In this document: positions 35,332-44,567 of the stretch, piece by piece
How positions within the stretch are numbered: the stretch's first letter is position 1
Layout: each line of letters opens with the position of its first letter
Source of the DNA: Candidatus Vecturithrix granuli
GTDB lineage: Bacteria > Moduliflexota > Moduliflexia > Moduliflexales > Moduliflexaceae
Direction: 5' to 3'
Assembly (NCBI GenBank): GCA_000739535.1
Contig: DF820476.1
Location: 110,689-174,688, forward strand
Length of the DNA: 64,000 bases
Translations under genes and position numbers: made by a program
The notes under the pieces: generated by a model
Seen by the model: the letters and a program-made list of their open reading frames with translations, nothing else
What the model was told of the DNA's origin: nothing
Databases searched by the model: none

Positions 35332-36201
35332 ATGCTGAATCATAATATGAAACGACAATATATTGGCATAGTTGTGCTATTTGTTCTGATGCTTTGGGGA
35401 GCGGGTCTGGCGAACGCCGCGCCCAAAGTTCTGGTGATTAAAGATGCAGATGTCAAAGCCGAAACTGAGGTGTTTGAGATTCTGCAAGAAGCCTTTCCGA
35501 TGGAAGTGAATGTGATTGCCTGGAATCAGTTAGAAGCCGAAGATTTGACGACATACAACGCCCTGATTGTCGGCAGCCGGTTCTCAGAGAAAACGATCAA
35601 TGGACTGAGCGCGTATGGGTCAAAGATTGTCCAGGCTGTCCGCGAAAATGGATTAGGCTTTTTGAGCCTGAATAATTACATCTTTTTTAAAGATGGCACA
35701 ACTCCGGAAAAATGGACGCAGGTACAACTCCGTTCGGTATTGCCGCGTCATTCCGATGATCCCCGCGAACCCATCTATCAAAAACTTTACCGCATATTTG
35801 ATGAACACTTAGCGACCGCGCCGTTTAACATTGCCAACCCAGGGAAAACCGAGTTCATCGATTTTCTCGGCGCCAACTATCGCGCCGTTCCACCCCGCAC
35901 GATTTATGCCAATCCCATCCAACTGGGGAAGACGCTGGAAACTATCTTACCTGACTATCTGAACACCGCGGCATTGCCCGCCTTCGGGTACATTGGGAAT
36001 GTGAATTACGAACATTGGCAGGTGATCATCGAAGCTGAATTCCGGGGAACTCCACAGGCTGTGATGCTTGCAGCGCTGGATGGCAAAGGCCGAGTCGCCC
36101 TTTCGACGCTGTTTTTAGACCATGATGCGGCTGCGGCAAAGAATGAAGCGGCGAAAAATATCTATCTTGAAGTGGTGAAATGGATTACCAATGCTAACTG
36201 A
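35332..36201 (+). CDS. Exported protein, ThuA/glutamine-amidotransferase-like fold
   Basis: 289 residues with a signal peptide (hydrophobic IGIVVLFVLMLWGAGLANA, cleavage near residue 30). The mature part opens PKVLVIKDADVKAETEVFEI and then YNALIVGSRFSE, in the style of ThuA-like domains that occur in sugar-use loci. I see no catalytic Cys and cannot name a reaction. The ribosome site aaggagg before ATG 35332 is excellent. It lies between the transporter and the GH127 gene, so it probably belongs to the arabinoside operon. Confidence 0.6.
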   Translation: MLNHNMKRQYIGIVVLFVLMLWGAGLANAAPKVLVIKDADVKAETEVFEILQEAFPMEVNVIAWNQLEAEDLTTYNALIVGSRFSEKTINGLSAYGSKIVQAVRENGLGFLSLNNYIFFKDGTTPEKWTQVQLRSVLPRHSDDPREPIYQKLYRIFDEHLATAPFNIANPGKTEFIDFLGANYRAVPPRTIYANPIQLGKTLETILPDYLNTAALPAFGYIGNVNYEHWQVIIEAEFRGTPQAVMLAALDGKGRVALSTLFLDHDAAAAKNEAAKNIYLEVVKWITNAN

Positions 36202-36598
36202 ACGATCTTAAATAACTACAAGGGTTTCTCATAAGAAAAGGATTCTTGAACAATGAAGAACGGAACGGTTCTTGCATGGACAGTGACATAGCCCGCGAAA
36301 CACGCGAAATACGCGAACATGAGGCGATGAAACGTTCGTTGTTTCTCAAAAAACGCTACAGCAGAGCCAAGAGATTTTTCGCGTGTTTTGCGTGTTTCGC
36401 GGGCATACATGCTTTTCTTGCAAGAATCATTCCGTTCTTTATTGACTCTTGAATCTTTTTTGGTTCATTCATGAAAACTACATGAATTAGGAATTAGCAA
36501 GAATAGAACGCCTTATCAGCAGCGAAAAACGATTCATGCTTATTCTTCATTCCTGTAGTTCCATTGAGAAATCCTTGTAGTAGGCCAGGAAGACAATT
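36202..36598. other. Spacer built of inverted repeats
   Basis: Contains a half copy of the AACTACAAGGATTT family (from 36217), an inverted repeat with arms cgcgaaacacgcgaaatacg (from 36297) and cgtgttttgcgtgtttcgcg (to 36403), and a full AAACTACATGAATTAG element (about 36476-36563). No gene is supported here. Confidence 0.65.
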
Positions 36599-38530
36599 AT
36601 GCAAAAATTACACCCTATCCCCTTACAGCGAGTAACGATTAGCGATAACTTTTGGGAACCTCGGATCCGCCGTAACCGCGAAGTTTCCATTCCGGCCATT
36701 TATCAACTCTGTGAAGACACCGGTCGGCTTGCCATGCTCCATAAAGGTTGGAAACCTGCGCCGGGACAGGAAGCGCATTTCTTCTGGGATTCGGATGTCG
36801 CCAAATGGCTGGAGGCCGCCAGCTATTCGTTAGCGACGCACCCTGATCCGGTTCTGGGACAAAAGGTTGAGGCGGCGATTGAGCTTTTTGCCAACATTCA
36901 AGAGCCGGATGGTTATCTTAATTCCTATTTTATCAATATTGCGCCGGAATATCGCTGGAAAAATTTGAGTTTTTTCCATGAACTGTACTGCGCCGGACAT
37001 CTCATTGAAGCCGGCGTTGCTCATTTCCAAACGACAGGCAAACCCACGTTGTTAAATGTCGTCCGGCGCTATGCCGACCACATCTATGAAGTCTTTGGTC
37101 CGGGTAAACGGGTGGGAATGCCTGGCCATCAGGAAATTGAATTAGCACTGGTAAAACTGTTCCGCACGACCGGCGATTCGCGTTACCTGGAACTCAGCCA
37201 ACTGTTCCTGGATCGGCGCGGGCAGACCACCGTGTTTCAAGATGAAGGCCGGAATTTGCCGCCCACTGTGGCGCAATGGTATCGCCAGTTTTACGGCGAA
37301 GGCGAACATTTCAATACCGCGTATTGCCAGGATCATCTCCCGGTGCGCCAGCAAACCAAAGCGGTGGGGCATGCGGTACGGGCGATGTATATGTACAGCG
37401 CCATGGCGGATGTGGCTTACGAAACGGGAGAACCGGAACTCAGCGCAGCATTGCGCCGCTTATGGGGAAATGTCTGTTGTCGTCAGATGTACGTCACCGG
37501 CGGGATTGGTCCATCCCGAAGGAAGAAAGGCACAGCAGATGATTTTGAAGGCTTCACAGAAGATTATGATCTGCCGAATCTGACCGCGTATGCCGAAACC
37601 TGCGCCGCGATTGGCATGATCTTCTGGAATCACCGTCTGTTCCATTTAGAGCCTGATCGCCGGTATATGGACATCCTCGAACGCGAGCTGTATAATGGCG
37701 CGATCTGCGGCGTTTCGCTGGATGGCACGCACTTTTTTTATGAAAATCCGCTCCAGAGCAAAGGCGATCATCATCGTCAAACCTGGTATTCAGTCGCCTG
37801 TTGTCCGCCGAATTTAGCTCGACTGTTGGCGTCATTAGGGCAATATATCTATTCACAGGCCGAACGCGATGTGTACGTCAACTTGTATATTCAAGGTGAT
37901 GTACGTCTGGACATTGGAGGACAAGCGGTCTTGCTACAGCAACAGACCAATTACCCCTGGGAAGAAACGATCCGATTGACGGTTCAAACCGACCAATCCA
38001 CAAATTTTACCTTGCACCTGCGCTTGCCGGAATGGTGCCGCCGCGCTGAAGTTCTCATCAATGACACTCCTGTTAATGTCGCCCGAGCCGTCAATACCAA
38101 TGGATACTTTCGCCTTGAACGTGAATGGAAATCAGGCGATCAGATCACGCTCACACTGGCCATGCCGGTCGAGCAAATTGAAACCCATCCTGCTGTACCG
38201 GATAATATTGGTTGCGTGGCTTTGCAGCGCGGCCCGGTGGTGTATTGTCTGGAACAATGCGATCACACGGTTCCATTGCACCAACTCGTCTTGCCCCGCA
38301 ATGCGCAGTTTACGACGCACTTTGAACCCGACCTGTTACACGGAGTGATCGTTCTGAGGACTATCGGATTAGCGGCAACAGAGCCAAACCCGACGCATCT
38401 GCTCTACCGGCAGGATCCTTCCCTCACCTATGAACCCTGCGAGATCACCGCGATTCCTTACTACGCTTGGGATAATCGCCAACCCGGCGCCATGCGCGTG
38501 TGGATTCGATCCGGAGTTTCAAAAGAGTGA
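36599..38530 (+). CDS. GH127 beta-L-arabinofuranosidase
   Basis: 643-residue glycoside hydrolase family 127 (DUF1680) enzyme, which removes beta-L-arabinofuranosyl residues. The family start VTISDNFWEPRIRRNREVSI and the (alpha/alpha)6 barrel blocks FWDSDVAKWLEAASY and GHQEIELALVKLFRTTGD are present. The zinc/cysteine catalytic site is visible as AETC (Glu-x-Cys) and CCPPNLARLL. Full length. No signal peptide, so it acts in the cytoplasm on imported oligosaccharides. It is the last gene of a locus with LacI regulator and ABC transporter, which indicates the transported sugar. Confidence 0.93.
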   Translation: MQKLHPIPLQRVTISDNFWEPRIRRNREVSIPAIYQLCEDTGRLAMLHKGWKPAPGQEAHFFWDSDVAKWLEAASYSLATHPDPVLGQKVEAAIELFANIQEPDGYLNSYFINIAPEYRWKNLSFFHELYCAGHLIEAGVAHFQTTGKPTLLNVVRRYADHIYEVFGPGKRVGMPGHQEIELALVKLFRTTGDSRYLELSQLFLDRRGQTTVFQDEGRNLPPTVAQWYRQFYGEGEHFNTAYCQDHLPVRQQTKAVGHAVRAMYMYSAMADVAYETGEPELSAALRRLWGNVCCRQMYVTGGIGPSRRKKGTADDFEGFTEDYDLPNLTAYAETCAAIGMIFWNHRLFHLEPDRRYMDILERELYNGAICGVSLDGTHFFYENPLQSKGDHHRQTWYSVACCPPNLARLLASLGQYIYSQAERDVYVNLYIQGDVRLDIGGQAVLLQQQTNYPWEETIRLTVQTDQSTNFTLHLRLPEWCRRAEVLINDTPVNVARAVNTNGYFRLEREWKSGDQITLTLAMPVEQIETHPAVPDNIGCVALQRGPVVYCLEQCDHTVPLHQLVLPRNAQFTTHFEPDLLHGVIVLRTIGLAATEPNPTHLLYRQDPSLTYEPCEITAIPYYAWDNRQPGAMRVWIRSGVSKE

Positions 38531-38644
38531 ACAATGTCTAAATTCTATTGACAGAAACTGCGCATAGCTGTATTTTTAGAAAGAAAAAAACAGCAGAGCA
38601 GCCTATGAACATTGCAGGATTTATCTGATATCGCAAAAAATAAG

Positions 38645-38875
38645 ATGAGCCGCGAACCATTACCCGAAACTTTTACGACGATTGCGGAAGCTGCTGCCTT
38701 TTGGGACACGCATCGTCTGGCTGATGATGAAGACTTACAGCAGGATGTCACGTTTGACGTGGAAATCGGACGGGAACGCAATTATTTTGCAATTGAAAAA
38801 GAGTTATCCGCCAGTATTGATCACATCGCGTCTATGCAAGGTGTTTTAGCGGAAACGTTATTACGGATTGGATGA
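38645..38875 (+). CDS. CopG-like antitoxin, orphan
   Basis: 76-residue protein. REPLPETFTTIAEAAAFWDT followed by HRLADDEDLQQDVTFDVEI is the usual beginning of a CopG/BrnA-like antitoxin group; the C-terminal ribbon-helix-helix-like part (SASIDHIASMQGVLAETLLR) ends a few residues early at a stop. No toxin gene adjoins it. An earlier TTG (38612) is possible but has no support. Confidence 0.6.
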   Translation: MSREPLPETFTTIAEAAAFWDTHRLADDEDLQQDVTFDVEIGRERNYFAIEKELSASIDHIASMQGVLAETLLRIG

Positions 38876-38928
38876 AGATATCCGTTGAATTCTCGAATCT
38901 GCTGTCGTGACTTAAAACGGAGGTCATC

Positions 38929-39243
38929 ATGAAACGGGATGCATTGTTGAATAGAGTGAAACACGCGATCAATTCTGTTGATAGACAGGCCAAAATCATC
39001 CTCTATGGCTCCCGCGCGCGAGGGGATTTTGACAACGATTCCGATTGGGATTTGCTGGTGTTGCTGCCGAAATCTGCCGATTATGAGGAGGAAAAGCAGG
39101 TGCGGAAAACGCTCTTTCAGCTTGAACTGGAAAGCGGTGAAGTCCTTTCCACTATTGTTGATACGATTTCCGCCTGGAACAGCGAGCGAAATCGGTTTTC
39201 CCCGTTTTATCAAAACGTGAAGAAGGAGGGGATTGTGTTATGA
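38929..39243 (+). CDS. Nucleotidyltransferase-domain protein (MNT)
   Basis: 104-residue MNT protein. ILYGSRARGDFDNDSDWDLL contains the GSxxRGD...DxD catalytic motif. A good ribosome site (ggagg) precedes ATG 38929. Its stop overlaps the start of the HEPN gene as ATGA, typical for an MNT-HEPN toxin-antitoxin pair. It is intact, whereas the HEPN partner is frameshifted. Confidence 0.88.
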   Translation: MKRDALLNRVKHAINSVDRQAKIILYGSRARGDFDNDSDWDLLVLLPKSADYEEEKQVRKTLFQLELESGEVLSTIVDTISAWNSERNRFSPFYQNVKKEGIVL

Positions 39244-39628
39244 ATGCGTACCAGGATGATTATATTCAATACCGCCTGACACGCGCCCGCGAGGCATTAC
39301 GGGCAGCGAAACTGTTAGCTGATGCAAAGGAATATAATAGCTGCGTGAATCGCTTGTACTACGCGGTGTTTTATGCGATCAATGCGTTGTTGTTGAATAT
39401 GAATACACGTCCTCCAAGCATACCGGCGTCCGTGCGCTGTTTATGCAGCATTTTGTGAAGACAAGCATCATTCCCGAACAATATGGCGAACTGTTCAATT
39501 ACCTGTTCGATTACCGGCAAGAAAGCGACTACCGGGACTTGTTCGTTCCCGATCCTGATAAAATTCTGCCATTACTCTCGCAGGCGGAAGAACTTCTTGA
39601 TGTTATTACCGACAAACTTGCTGAATAG
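39240..39628 (+). pseudogene. HEPN-domain gene with a frameshift
   Basis: The first frame gives NRLYYAVFYAINALLLNMNT, the standard HEPN core, then drifts to an unrelated end (stop at 39456). The second frame (from about 39413) continues with KHTGVRALFMQHFVKTSIIP and FDYRQESDYRDLF, exactly the expected next part. A single-base change near 39406-39413 explains the break. The product would have been about 130 residues, the toxin of the MNT gene before it. A sequencing error cannot be excluded. Confidence 0.8.
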
Positions 39629-39677
39629 AGGCATTGAAAAAAGAGGATCATAGAAAACGACACGGAATGGAGGAAGG

Positions 39678-40447
39678 ATGAACGCCCAGATGCCGAGAAT
39701 AACAACCTTTCCTATATGCGATTTTGGACGTGAACTGACTGAGCAGCGCATTCTGCTGATCGGCACGTATCGTCCCCATGAAGTTGAACCCCATTCATCG
39801 CTTATGCAGGTGAGAGCAAAGCTAGGGCGCTAGGGGGCCAAAGAAATTTCCTTAGGCCTCTCTGAAGAGAAACATTCCGATCTGCACAAAACTCGGAAGT
39901 TTGTGCATGAATAACAGTCCTTGCGCGAAATTTTGGATTGCGTCAGCGTGGAAGGCGATGAATTTACCGCGCAGGTGCTGATGAAAGTCAGGCAGCTTGA
40001 CGAGACGGAATTGATTGATGAACTGACCGGCAGATTGATGAATATTCATCAGTTGATCCGCGAAGGTCAGGAAAAGGCCTTGCCAAATGGCGAATATCTG
40101 GATGAATTCGTGTTTAAGCATAACTTGATCAGACAATATATGTACGCCAGGCTGCCGCAAGCCAAAAAACGCCGCATTCATGGCAGCATCGGCGAAAATC
40201 TGGAAACGCTCTACGCGCCGGAGACCGATATCCAGAGGCCATCGCCGCGCTTGAAAAGGTTCGAGAAACCTGCGCTGCGTATCGCTATTATGCCCTGGGC
40301 GAAACCCTGCTCTATCTCGGCAAAGCCTACCAGGGACTCAGCGGGATCGTTTTTTTGAAACAGGCCCAAACCTGTTTGAGCGAAGCCATTGCCGAATTTC
40401 AGCGTTTGCAACTCCATCACAAAGAGCAGGAGGCCCGCAAAGTTTAG
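39678..40447 (+). pseudogene. Remnants of a large AAA/LuxR-type ATPase with TPR repeats
   Basis: Broken frames resemble the COG3899-type predicted ATPases: ELTEQRILLIGTYRPHEVEP near 39740, then an open stretch from 39921 with EFVFKHNLIRQYMYARLPQA, and in another frame from about 40230 ALEKVRETCAAYRYYALGET with KAYQGLSG (TPR-like). Stops and frame changes separate them, and the N-terminal ATPase core is absent. A decayed gene. Confidence 0.65.
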
Positions 40448-40456
40448 AAAAAGAGG

Positions 40457-40528
40457 TTGAACCACAGATTTCACAGATTGAAGCAAAGAAAGAAAAAATC
40501 TGTGAAATCTGAGTCATCTGTGGTTGAA
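40457..40528. repeat. Inverted repeat, AACCACAGATTTCACAGATT
   Basis: ttgaaccacagatttcacag pairs with ctgtgaaatctgagtcatct...gtggttgaa, imperfect, around an A-rich loop. Another element of the long inverted repeat class, here after the ATPase remnant. Confidence 0.8.
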
Positions 40529-40606
40529 TTCAACTTGAAACGCTTGCAAAACGAGCCGAAACGCTGCATCTTGCCCCTGACTTGTGTAGCTCCATCTCAA
40601 GCAGAT

Positions 40607-41275
40607 TTATTTGGAATACCCGATGGTCTGGGCCAGGAGAATGCTCTGGGCCGGACGTAATTGCAGAATTTCTGCCAATTTTTGGGCGTCAAACGAGGCT
40701 CGCACGACATTCCCCAGACCTTCGGAAGCGCAATAGAGCGCGACGTTCTGCGCCTGGCACCCGGCTGCAACGGCGACCCAGGTGAGTTTTGCGATTTCAG
40801 GCGCGTCGGGTACCTGAGACGTCTTAAATTTGTCGAAATCAGCGACATAGAGCAGGTTTAACGGGGCGGTCGCCACAAAAGGCTGCATGCCGGCCGCTTT
40901 GCGAAAATCGCCGGGCGCAACGGGCGCAAGTTCATGTTTGACGGCGTCATACAGGTACACCCCCTCTTGCAACATCACATACAAATCAACGGCCTGAATG
41001 TTCATCGCCGCCGGGGCAGTGCGTTTCCCATCGTCCCGATTCACGCCGTTGGCCGCCCACAAAAGTTCCGAGAGCACGGGCACGGCGAGTTGCTGGTCTG
41101 AGAACTCCCTGACCGATTTTCGCTGCTTTAGCGCTTGCATAATCGAAACGCCTTTCTCCAACGTGGGCGGTTCAAGCTTGATGGTTTTGAATTCGGCTTG
41201 ACCCTGACCAAAAACAGACGTACAACAGAAGACCAGCATTATCGCGATAAGGCATGAACTCAACAGTTTTTCCAT
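40607..41275 (-). CDS. Exported nitroreductase-family protein (SagB/ThcOx-like)
   Basis: 222-residue flavoprotein-type fold. A signal peptide (SSCLIAIMLVFCCTSVFGQG) suggests export, possibly as a lipoprotein-like protein. SVREFSDQQLAVPVLSELLW and NGVNRDDGKRTAPAAMNIQA are the FMN-binding beginning, and CQAQNVALYCASEGLGNV the later conserved part. Such proteins are often annotated SagB-type dehydrogenases; the substrate is unknown. Start 41275 is chosen for the ggaggg just upstream. A long stem (41372-41421) separates it from the RND operon. Confidence 0.85.
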   Translation of the reverse strand: MEKLLSSCLIAIMLVFCCTSVFGQGQAEFKTIKLEPPTLEKGVSIMQALKQRKSVREFSDQQLAVPVLSELLWAANGVNRDDGKRTAPAAMNIQAVDLYVMLQEGVYLYDAVKHELAPVAPGDFRKAAGMQPFVATAPLNLLYVADFDKFKTSQVPDAPEIAKLTWVAVAAGCQAQNVALYCASEGLGNVVRASFDAQKLAEILQLRPAQSILLAQTIGYSK

Positions 41276-41371
41276 GATTTTACCCTCCATAATGATAGAT
41301 TAATCCAGATTGCTGCACGAAGTGAAGAACACACATACAACTCCTCCTGGAACGTGTCAAGCCAATTTTCC

Positions 41372-41421
41372 GCCTCTGGCATGCCTGAAAAACTTGGTGC
41401 AGTTTTTCAGGAGCCAGAGGC
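41372..41421. terminator. Strong hairpin between RND operon and nitroreductase gene
   Basis: gcctctggc-atg-cctgaaaaac pairs with gtttttcagg-a-gccagaggc, around 20 paired bases. No long T-run follows on the minus strand, so termination is likely but might need Rho. Confidence 0.65.
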
Positions 41422-41432
41422 TTCTTTTCAAA

Positions 41433-44400
41433 TCATTCCGGTTGCGCCAGAATTACTCCTTCAAGGCCCGGCCGTTTGCTGAAGACGCGCTTGACGCGTT
41501 CGCCTAAGCGCTCAAATGCAATGTAGAGGATCGGAATGACATACAGGGTGAGAAACGTCGTTGTGGTCAACCCGCCGATGACGACGCGTCCCAGCGGCGC
41601 CCAGAGTTCCGAGCCTGAGCCGATTTCCAGCGCCAGCGGCAACATGCCTAAGATCGTTGTGCCGGCAGTCATCAAGACTGGTCGTACCCGGTCGGCACCC
41701 GCGGCTTCCACGGCCTGGTAAAGCTCCATCCCGGTTACGCGTAATTGATTGATATAATCTACTAGCACGATCCCGTTATTGACCGCGATTCCGGCTAGCA
41801 TCACCACGCCGATCAGGGCCATGACGCCCATAGGCGTATTCGTGAGATACAGAATACCGATGACGCCGATGGCGCAAAGCGGGATGGTAAACATCACGAT
41901 AAACGGGTCCACCAGCGATTCAAATTGCGAAGCCATCACCATATAAACTAACACGACTGACACGAGAAAGGCAATGCCATAATACACTACGGACTTCTGC
42001 TGATCTTCCGCATCGCCGCCGATTTCGATTGTGATATCCGCGGGAAGCGGCGTGGCCGCGATCATGGCCTCAACTTGTTTACGCGCGCTCGCCACATCGA
42101 TTCCGGAGAGATTGCACGTCACTGCCGCATAGCGTTCCTGATTTTCGCGGTAAATCGTTGGCGTCGCCCGCGTCTCCTCGATCTCGCCCAATTGGCTGAG
42201 CGGCACTAACGACGCGCCGTTATTCACCGGGATCAACACGTCGCCCAGGGCCTCCCGATCTTGCCGGTACTCTGGCGCTAATTGGACGTTAATATCGTAT
42301 TCGTCGCCGCTTTCCCGATACGTCGCGGCAGTTGAGCCTGCGATGGCCGTTGACACAATCTGCGCGACCATCGTATCAGCGATCATGAAATCATTCAACA
42401 CGTCCTGATTCAAGCGCACTTGCAACTGAGGCACGCTCTCTTTAATCTTCAATTCAATATCCACCAGACCGGGGATATTCTGCATCTGCGCCTGGAACTG
42501 CTCGGCCAGCGACTGCGCCGCCTCCAGATCATGTCCCCTGATATTGATTTCAATTGCACTGCCGCCGGAGGTTGGCCCGCGATTTTGCCCTATCGCATAC
42601 GTCACCCCCGGGAGAGGATCGAGTCGTTTGCGCAAACTATCAGAGATTTCCAGGTCGCCGCGCGTACGCTGCTTTTTGTCAGGTAACTTGATATTTAATG
42701 AGATGCTGCTCGCCCCAGTGGACCTAACCCCCCCGCTTGAGCCGAAACTGATATAGCTCGATTCCGCTTCCGGGATTTCTTCTTTGATAATCTGTTCCAA
42801 TTGCAGCGCGGTTTGCCGTAAGGTGGTCAACGGCGTACCGGCGGCTTGCTGCAGCGTAACGCTGATGGAGCTTTGATCCATGCCGGAGATAAACTCGCCG
42901 CCGATTGAGGACGTCAATAAAAATGACAGCGCGAACGCCGCGATGACTGCGAGCATGACCAGGGCTTTGTGGCGAATTGACCAGCCTAAAGTGCTTTGAT
43001 ACAGCCTGATCAGGCCAGTGATCCCCCCATCAATGACTCGTTTGAACATCCAGCGATGCTCTTTTTCGCGTTTTTCGTCATACGCGCCCAGAAGTTTTAC
43101 GGCCATCAGCGGCACTAAAGTCAGCGCGACAATAATCGAGACCCCTAAACTGAAGGAAATGGTTATCACCATGTCGCGAATTAATTCGCCGCTCATGCCT
43201 GGCACAAACAACACCGGCACGAAGACAACCACCGTAGTCAGAGTAGATGCGAAAATCGCCATACCGACCTCGCTCGTGCCAATATCGGCCGCTTCCTCCA
43301 TCAGTTTGCCCATGGCCCGGTGCCGGAAGATATTTTCCAGCACGACGACGGAATTATCCACTAACATGCCGATGGCTAAGGCTAACCCGGCCATCGAAAC
43401 GATATTCAAAGTGATGTCCGCCAGCATCAACAGGCCGAACGTCGCGATGACGGAGATCGGCATGGAGATTGACATAATCAGACTGCCGCGCCAGTTCAGC
43501 AGAAAGATATAGATCACCGCGAGCGTCAGTGCGAGCGCCTGAATGGCCGTGTCGTAGAGATTACTGATCGAACTCTCGATGGAAGTGGACTGATCCATGA
43601 CAATCGCGAATTGCGTTCCTGTGGGCAGGGTCGCGGTAATTTTCGGCAGGGCCGTTTTCACATTTTTCGTGGTTGACAGGGTATTGGCGTCCGATTGTTT
43701 ATAAATGAGCAGAATAATCCCCTGCCCGCCATTGACGCGGACATCGGAGGCGAGTTCTTCGTGGCCGTCTTCGACCGTTGCGACATCTTTCAAACGCACG
43801 GGCGCGCCGCTTTGTTGCGTGAGAATGACATTTTCGATCTGCGTTAAGGAACGATATTCGCTATAGACACGGAGCGTGAATTTGCGCGTGTTGGTGGAAA
43901 TTGTGCCGGCCGGATACAATTGTCCCCCTTTCTGCAAGGCCGTCACGACATCCTGGGCCGATAAATTATAGGACGCTAAGAGGATCGGATTCAGGTTGAC
44001 GTTGATTTGCCGTGATAGGCCGCCCATCGTTGACGCCGAGGCCACGCCGTTGATGCGTTCCAGCAGCGGTTCGATCTTGTCCTCGCCTAAATTCCGCAGT
44101 TCCGCCGCGCCTAAATTCGGCGACGTCATCGCCATGACCAGAATCGGCATCATTGACGTATTAAACGCCATGACGACCGGTGCGTTTGCATCATCTGGCA
44201 GTCTATCTTCAATGCCATCAAGGTTATTGCGCACATCAATTTCGGCCTGATCCATATCCGTGCCCCAATCAAATTCCAACTGGACCTGCGACGATCCTTC
44301 CTGGGATGAAGAGGAGACTGTGTCAACGTTTTCGGTGGTCGCCACCGCCTCCTCAATCGGACGAGTGATCAATTCCTCGATTTCCTCAGGGCCCACCCCG

Positions 44401-44555
44401 CTATAACTTGTGTTGATCATAATCATCGGCATATTCAAATCTGGAAACAAGGCCAGTTTGAGTTGGGTCAGGCCAAAAATGCCGAACCCCACGACAAGAA
44501 TATAGATCATGCTCATCATGACCCTGTGTTTAATCGAAAATTTCGCTAATTGCAT
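41433..44555 (-). CDS. RND efflux pump inner-membrane transporter (HAE1/AcrB-type)
   Basis: 1040-residue proton-driven multidrug exporter. MQLAKFSIKHRVMMSMIYIL is the first membrane helix; PDLNMPMIMINTSYSGVGPE and the porter repeats follow. VDNSVVVLENIFRHRAMGK and GIAVNNGIVLVDYINQL are the two conserved helix-4/10 regions with the proton-relay acids. Full length with the usual duplicated 6-helix halves. The adaptor gene lies 12 bp upstream in the same operon. No TolC-like outer membrane gene is next to it. Confidence 0.94.
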   Translation of the reverse strand: MQLAKFSIKHRVMMSMIYILVVGFGIFGLTQLKLALFPDLNMPMIMINTSYSGVGPEEIEELITRPIEEAVATTENVDTVSSSSQEGSSQVQLEFDWGTDMDQAEIDVRNNLDGIEDRLPDDANAPVVMAFNTSMMPILVMAMTSPNLGAAELRNLGEDKIEPLLERINGVASASTMGGLSRQINVNLNPILLASYNLSAQDVVTALQKGGQLYPAGTISTNTRKFTLRVYSEYRSLTQIENVILTQQSGAPVRLKDVATVEDGHEELASDVRVNGGQGIILLIYKQSDANTLSTTKNVKTALPKITATLPTGTQFAIVMDQSTSIESSISNLYDTAIQALALTLAVIYIFLLNWRGSLIMSISMPISVIATFGLLMLADITLNIVSMAGLALAIGMLVDNSVVVLENIFRHRAMGKLMEEAADIGTSEVGMAIFASTLTTVVVFVPVLFVPGMSGELIRDMVITISFSLGVSIIVALTLVPLMAVKLLGAYDEKREKEHRWMFKRVIDGGITGLIRLYQSTLGWSIRHKALVMLAVIAAFALSFLLTSSIGGEFISGMDQSSISVTLQQAAGTPLTTLRQTALQLEQIIKEEIPEAESSYISFGSSGGVRSTGASSISLNIKLPDKKQRTRGDLEISDSLRKRLDPLPGVTYAIGQNRGPTSGGSAIEINIRGHDLEAAQSLAEQFQAQMQNIPGLVDIELKIKESVPQLQVRLNQDVLNDFMIADTMVAQIVSTAIAGSTAATYRESGDEYDINVQLAPEYRQDREALGDVLIPVNNGASLVPLSQLGEIEETRATPTIYRENQERYAAVTCNLSGIDVASARKQVEAMIAATPLPADITIEIGGDAEDQQKSVVYYGIAFLVSVVLVYMVMASQFESLVDPFIVMFTIPLCAIGVIGILYLTNTPMGVMALIGVVMLAGIAVNNGIVLVDYINQLRVTGMELYQAVEAAGADRVRPVLMTAGTTILGMLPLALEIGSGSELWAPLGRVVIGGLTTTTFLTLYVIPILYIAFERLGERVKRVFSKRPGLEGVILAQPE

Positions 44556-44567
44556 GGTTCGTCCTCC

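Noticed and set aside
43018-43512. 164-codon plus-strand open frame
   Set aside because: Antisense shadow of the RND transporter gene.
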